Shown: one piece after another, positions 61,524 to 64,000 of the stretch
Position numbering within the stretch: position 1 is the first letter of the stretch
Layout of the letters: every line of letters begins with the position of its first letter
DNA from: Bacteroidales bacterium
GTDB taxonomy: Bacteria > Bacteroidota > Bacteroidia > Bacteroidales > P3
Reading direction: 5' to 3'
Length of the DNA stretch: 64,000 nt
Assembly: GCA_024681475.1 (NCBI GenBank)
Contig: JAILAT010000049.1
Location: forward strand, 113,766-177,765
Program-made: the position numbers and the translations under genes
Notes under the pieces: model-generated
Database searches by the model: none
Seen by the model: only the letters and a program-made list of their open reading frames with translations
Told to the model about the DNA's origin: nothing

Positions 61524-62351
61524 CTATATATACTGTATCATTCCTGCCAGCTGCACAAAATAGTCGTTGCTCCAGATGTCAAGTTCACGAGGATTTTTCA
61601 CAAAAGGCAGCACGTCGGCTTTTACTTGACGGATGTCTGTTTGTGACAAACGTTCTTTGAGCATCGTCTGGAATTGAGCGCGGTCTATCTCCATACCGTT
61701 GAACTCTTTTACCCTTGCCTGCAAATGTGCAAAGTTGAGCGGCACAGCTGTACGCACATACCACTCAAAGTCATACCAGTCACGACCTTTCACTCGGTTC
61801 TTCCACTGACGGAACAGTAATGCGTGCATCTTGCCGGCAAACAGGCAGGGAAGGGTGAAGCAGCGTACCATGAACGAGAAGGGCTGCAGGAGCAACTGCT
61901 GCTCTGTCTCAAACTGCAGTGGCGGCATGGTGTCCACCTCTATCTTTATCCGTAAGGACTTCTCTGTCTGGAATGAGATGTTGTAAACGTCAGTATTGTC
62001 CTTCAAGAATGCAGACTCCACCTTGCCAAAAGTGCTTTTGTCCTTGCGTGTTATCTCCACTTCTCTCCCAAGCAAATGGCATTCGTCGATGATGGCAGGG
62101 AAATAACGTTCCAAAGAGAAGTTCTCGTCCTTTTTCAGGAGTGAGAAATCCATATCCTCAGAGTATCGCTCCACACCGTGGAACAGACGCAAGCAGGTGC
62201 CTCCATAGAATGCTGCGTGTTCAAAGAATCCGCCTCGGTACAATCCTGCCAATACCACCTGTTGCATCACCTCATACGTGGCATTGCGTCGGTCGCCTGC
62301 AGTCTTCTGCGGATACTGCGACATCATCTGTTCAAATACACTATTGCTCAT
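61524..62351 (-). CDS. AbiEii/AbiGii-type nucleotidyltransferase toxin
   Basis: 275 residues of the AbiEii family. The nucleotidyltransferase motif FYGGTCLRLFHGVERYSEDMDF holds GGT, the two Arg and the D-x-D pair; a conserved Lys-rich block (FAGKMHALLFR...KGRDWYDFEWY) follows. AbiEii proteins act as toxins in abortive phage defence and are neutralised by AbiEi without direct binding (type IV). It overlaps the antitoxin gene by 11 bases and lies tail-to-tail with the restriction system. Confidence 0.9.
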   Translation of the reverse strand: MSNSVFEQMMSQYPQKTAGDRRNATYEVMQQVVLAGLYRGGFFEHAAFYGGTCLRLFHGVERYSEDMDFSLLKKDENFSLERYFPAIIDECHLLGREVEITRKDKSTFGKVESAFLKDNTDVYNISFQTEKSLRIKIEVDTMPPLQFETEQQLLLQPFSFMVRCFTLPCLFAGKMHALLFRQWKNRVKGRDWYDFEWYVRTAVPLNFAHLQARVKEFNGMEIDRAQFQTMLKERLSQTDIRQVKADVLPFVKNPRELDIWSNDYFVQLAGMIQYI

Positions 62352-62976
62352 TCTCTACAAGTTTAATCAGTTTAGCGATATTATGTTGTCTGGTCGTGAC
62401 GTTTTCGCAACACTGGCGAAGAATTTCAACGTCCATTGTCTTCAAGGCTTCTGTGTCAAAGCGCAGGTCATTCTCAAGATAATCAAGTAGCATGTCTGTG
62501 GAAACAAATACCAGGTTACGCGTTTTCACAAGCAGGTCACACAAAGCTTTCTCTGGTGTGGCGATTAGAAACTGCATCCCATTCTCTTGATGTTGGCTTA
62601 CACCTATCGGAAAGTAATTTACTCCGCATGAGTAGTAATCATATCGTCCAAGTGGGGTGTCGAAACTGCGGCTGTGCTTGATGGTTAACGACTGCGTGGC
62701 ATACACTCGTTCGGGGATTAACCCATAGTGGCGCAAGGCCGACTGCATACTAACATACGAAGGTCCATATAGATGATTGGCTACAAGCTCTGCCACAGGT
62801 TCTGCACCATCCTCTACGCTTCTCACATATAGTCCCTTTTTTAGTCTTATGATACGACCTTCCTGTTCCAGTCGCCTCGCCTTGTCGGTAATATGCTTTG
62901 TAGAAGGATAAAAATCCGACAGTGCTGACAATGGAAAAGGAGTGTTATTTAATTGATATAGATTACTTTGCCACAT
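62341..62976 (-). CDS. AbiEi-type antitoxin / transcriptional regulator
   Basis: 211 residues from ATG 62976. N-terminal winged-helix region (PLSALSDFYPSTKHITDKARRLEQEG, GLYV) as in AbiEi, then the conserved YVSMQSALRHYGLIPE and ATPEKALCDLLV blocks of the C-terminal antitoxin domain. AbiEi proteins repress their own operon by binding inverted repeats; TACAAA/TTTGTA (63006-63019) next to the -7 box is a candidate site. Longer frames start upstream of the promoter and are rejected. Confidence 0.9.
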   Translation of the reverse strand: MWQSNLYQLNNTPFPLSALSDFYPSTKHITDKARRLEQEGRIIRLKKGLYVRSVEDGAEPVAELVANHLYGPSYVSMQSALRHYGLIPERVYATQSLTIKHSRSFDTPLGRYDYYSCGVNYFPIGVSQHQENGMQFLIATPEKALCDLLVKTRNLVFVSTDMLLDYLENDLRFDTEALKTMDVEILRQCCENVTTRQHNIAKLIKLVENEQ

Positions 62977-62999
62977 AAATCGCTTCTTTATTCCAAATG

Positions 63000-63019
63000 C
63001 AAATATACAAACTTTTGTA
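63000..63019 (-). promoter_or_regulatory. Promoter and candidate operator of abiE
   Basis: Minus-strand -7 box TATATTTG (63000-63007) with an overlapping inverted repeat TACAAA-CT-TTTGTA (63006-63019). No clear -33 TTG, which fits a regulated promoter. Confidence 0.5.
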
Positions 63020-63159
63020 CAGATAAACGAAAAAAAATCGTTTTTCTGTACGGAATTTTGGTGAGGCATAGGGCTTACACCTCTCGCACTGCAATTCAAA
63101 CTATCTCAGAAGAACTTGGAATATTTGTCATTTTTTTCTGTTGTTATCGAAAAAAGTTG

Positions 63160-63167
63160 TATCTTTG
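63160..63167 (+). promoter_or_regulatory. -7 element for the hydrogenase-maturation genes
   Basis: TATCTTTG, about 100 bases before ATG 63267; a TTG lies at 63141-63143 but with a short 16-base spacer. The gap from 62977 to 63266 shows nothing else beyond the abiE promoter. Confidence 0.5.
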
Positions 63168-63266
63168 TATTGTCGTTCCAAACGAAGGAATGATGGAAAT
63201 TTATTAATAAACAGCACGTTGAAGCGTGCGTTTAACCTAAAGTCTAACCCAAAAGCCTAACACCTG

Positions 63267-63530
63267 ATGGAACAGAGAATAGGAACAATAACCATTTTGG
63301 TCACCGACCGTTCGCAGTCGGTGCATGTCAATGCCCTTATTTCAGACTTCGCCGACATCATTCTGTGTCGCCAGGGTCTTCCTTTTCAAGGCCGCAATGT
63401 GGCGGTCATCTCGCTTATTGTCGAGGGCACCGTCGACCGCATCAACGCCATGACGGGCCGCCTTGGCCGCCTCGCCGGCGTGGAATGCAAAGCCGTGGTG
63501 ACCAAGTCGGTAGTCAGCCAGACGGCATGA
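63267..63530 (+). CDS. TM1266-family iron-only hydrogenase system regulator
   Basis: 87 residues with the ferredoxin/ACT-like pattern of the TM1266 family: RIGTITILVTDR, HVNALISDFADIILCRQGLP, VAVISLIVEGTVDRINAMTGRLGRLAGVECKAVVTK. Members are regularly encoded beside HydE, HydF and HydG, the [FeFe]-hydrogenase cofactor assembly enzymes, and hydG starts 43 bases downstream here. Its exact role is not known. Confidence 0.85.
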   Translation: MEQRIGTITILVTDRSQSVHVNALISDFADIILCRQGLPFQGRNVAVISLIVEGTVDRINAMTGRLGRLAGVECKAVVTKSVVSQTA

Positions 63531-63573
63531 GGCTGTCGGCCAATAATAGTGTAATCACATAATACTAAATATC

Positions 63574-64000
63574 ATGCGTAACCAAAATTTCATTGACAGA
63601 GACAAACTCTACGGACTGTTGCAGAACAACGTCCCCACCGAAAATGAACTCAATGACATCCTCAACAAGGCTCGAAAACTGAAAGGCCTCAACCTGCAGG
63701 ATGTCGCCAAGCTCCTTTGCGTCGAAGATGAGGCCGATATCCAGAAAATCCTCGACACGGCGCACTACTGCAAGGAGGAAATCTACGGCAAACGCCTCGT
63801 GCTTTTCGCCCCCATCTACACCGGCAACGCCTGTGTCAACAACTGCGTCTATTGTGGTTTCCGCCGCGACAACAAGGCTCTGAAACGCAAAATCCTCAAC
63901 CTCGACGAGATTGAGCAGGAGACCCTCCACCTGCTGCGCATGGGTCACAAACGTGCCTTGCTCATCTGCGGCGAGAGTCCGCGCAACGACGCCAACTATA
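63574..64000 (+). CDS. hydG: [FeFe] hydrogenase H-cluster maturase HydG (N-terminal part)
   Basis: The first 142 residues are in view; the frame is open at the right edge. From ATG 63574 the protein starts MRNQNFIDRDKLYGLLQ and carries the radical SAM motif CVNNCVYCGF (C-x3-C-x2-C) after LFAPIYTGNA. HydG cleaves tyrosine to make the CO and CN ligands of the H-cluster. The sequence is ThiH-related, but the start and the TM1266-family neighbour favour HydG. Confidence 0.88.
   Translation, partial: MRNQNFIDRDKLYGLLQNNVPTENELNDILNKARKLKGLNLQDVAKLLCVEDEADIQKILDTAHYCKEEIYGKRLVLFAPIYTGNACVNNCVYCGFRRDNKALKRKILNLDEIEQETLHLLRMGHKRALLICGESPRNDANY

Overview
The window comes from a member of the phylum Bacteroidota, most likely order Bacteroidales; genus and species cannot be told from this sequence. 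Lineage markers are: many promoters of the Bacteroidota primary-sigma type (TTG, 19-20 bases, TAnnTTTG); proteins with type IX secretion (T9SS) C-terminal sorting domains; a holB-ricT-gldH-PBP1A-rlmN cluster; a secreted glutaminyl cyclase; and signal peptides cleaved just before Gln. The one tRNA has no encoded CCA, and a CCA-adding enzyme is present.

Layout. 1-3.2 kb: end of an Ig-like surface protein, a lipid-linked oligosaccharide flippase and fabD. 3.5-5.9 kb: a large secreted protein joining two DUF6624-like repeats to an M1-type metallopeptidase domain. 6.1-14.5 kb: tRNA-Ala(CGC), a hotdog thioesterase and a 2,544-residue cyclic-glucan-synthase-like enzyme. 14.7-21.4 kb: an ECF-type sigma factor, rubredoxin, an FMN-binding lipoprotein, a PorE-like TPR/propeller/OmpA protein, a DUF5714 lipoprotein, dut, a NamZ-like muramidase and a small membrane protein. 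21.4-27.8 kb: a leftward purD-manA-thioredoxin-like-small lipoprotein operon, then efp, a glutaminyl-cyclase-type M28 lipoprotein and a degenerate Rieske-like lipoprotein.

27.8-34.4 kb: about 1.2 kb without a convincing gene (hairpins and a diverged repeat pair), then an AT-rich block of surface proteins including a T9SS-exported reprolysin-like protease and a tandem pair of related lipoproteins. 34.4-41.3 kb: the holB-to-rlmN cluster. 41.4-45.7 kb: a leftward five-gene cluster (LutA-like, radical SAM, dapB, FecCD-type permease, ATPase). 45.9-50.2 kb: PrsW-type protease, a candidate structured RNA, and an operon of YwqK-repeat lipoprotein, cca and miaA. 50.5-55.1 kb: two related T9SS cargo genes, one interrupted by an amber codon, flanking another secreted protein, with inverted repeats at the unit boundaries. 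55.2-57.0 kb: crt-hbd. 57.0-63.0 kb: a defence island with a truncated DUF1016 gene, a nuclease-methylase fusion with a specificity subunit (BcgI-like layout), and an AbiE toxin-antitoxin pair. 63.2-64 kb: a TM1266-family regulator and the start of hydG, pointing to [FeFe]-hydrogenase maturation.

How genes work together: secreted proteins here expose an N-terminal Gln that the glutaminyl cyclase could convert to pyroglutamate, and some are T9SS cargo. The most unusual items are the helicase-less restriction system with its structured leader, the paired compensating hairpins in the DUF1016 remnant, the candidate RNA at 46.8 kb, and the mosaic duplicated T9SS cargo with a nonsense codon.
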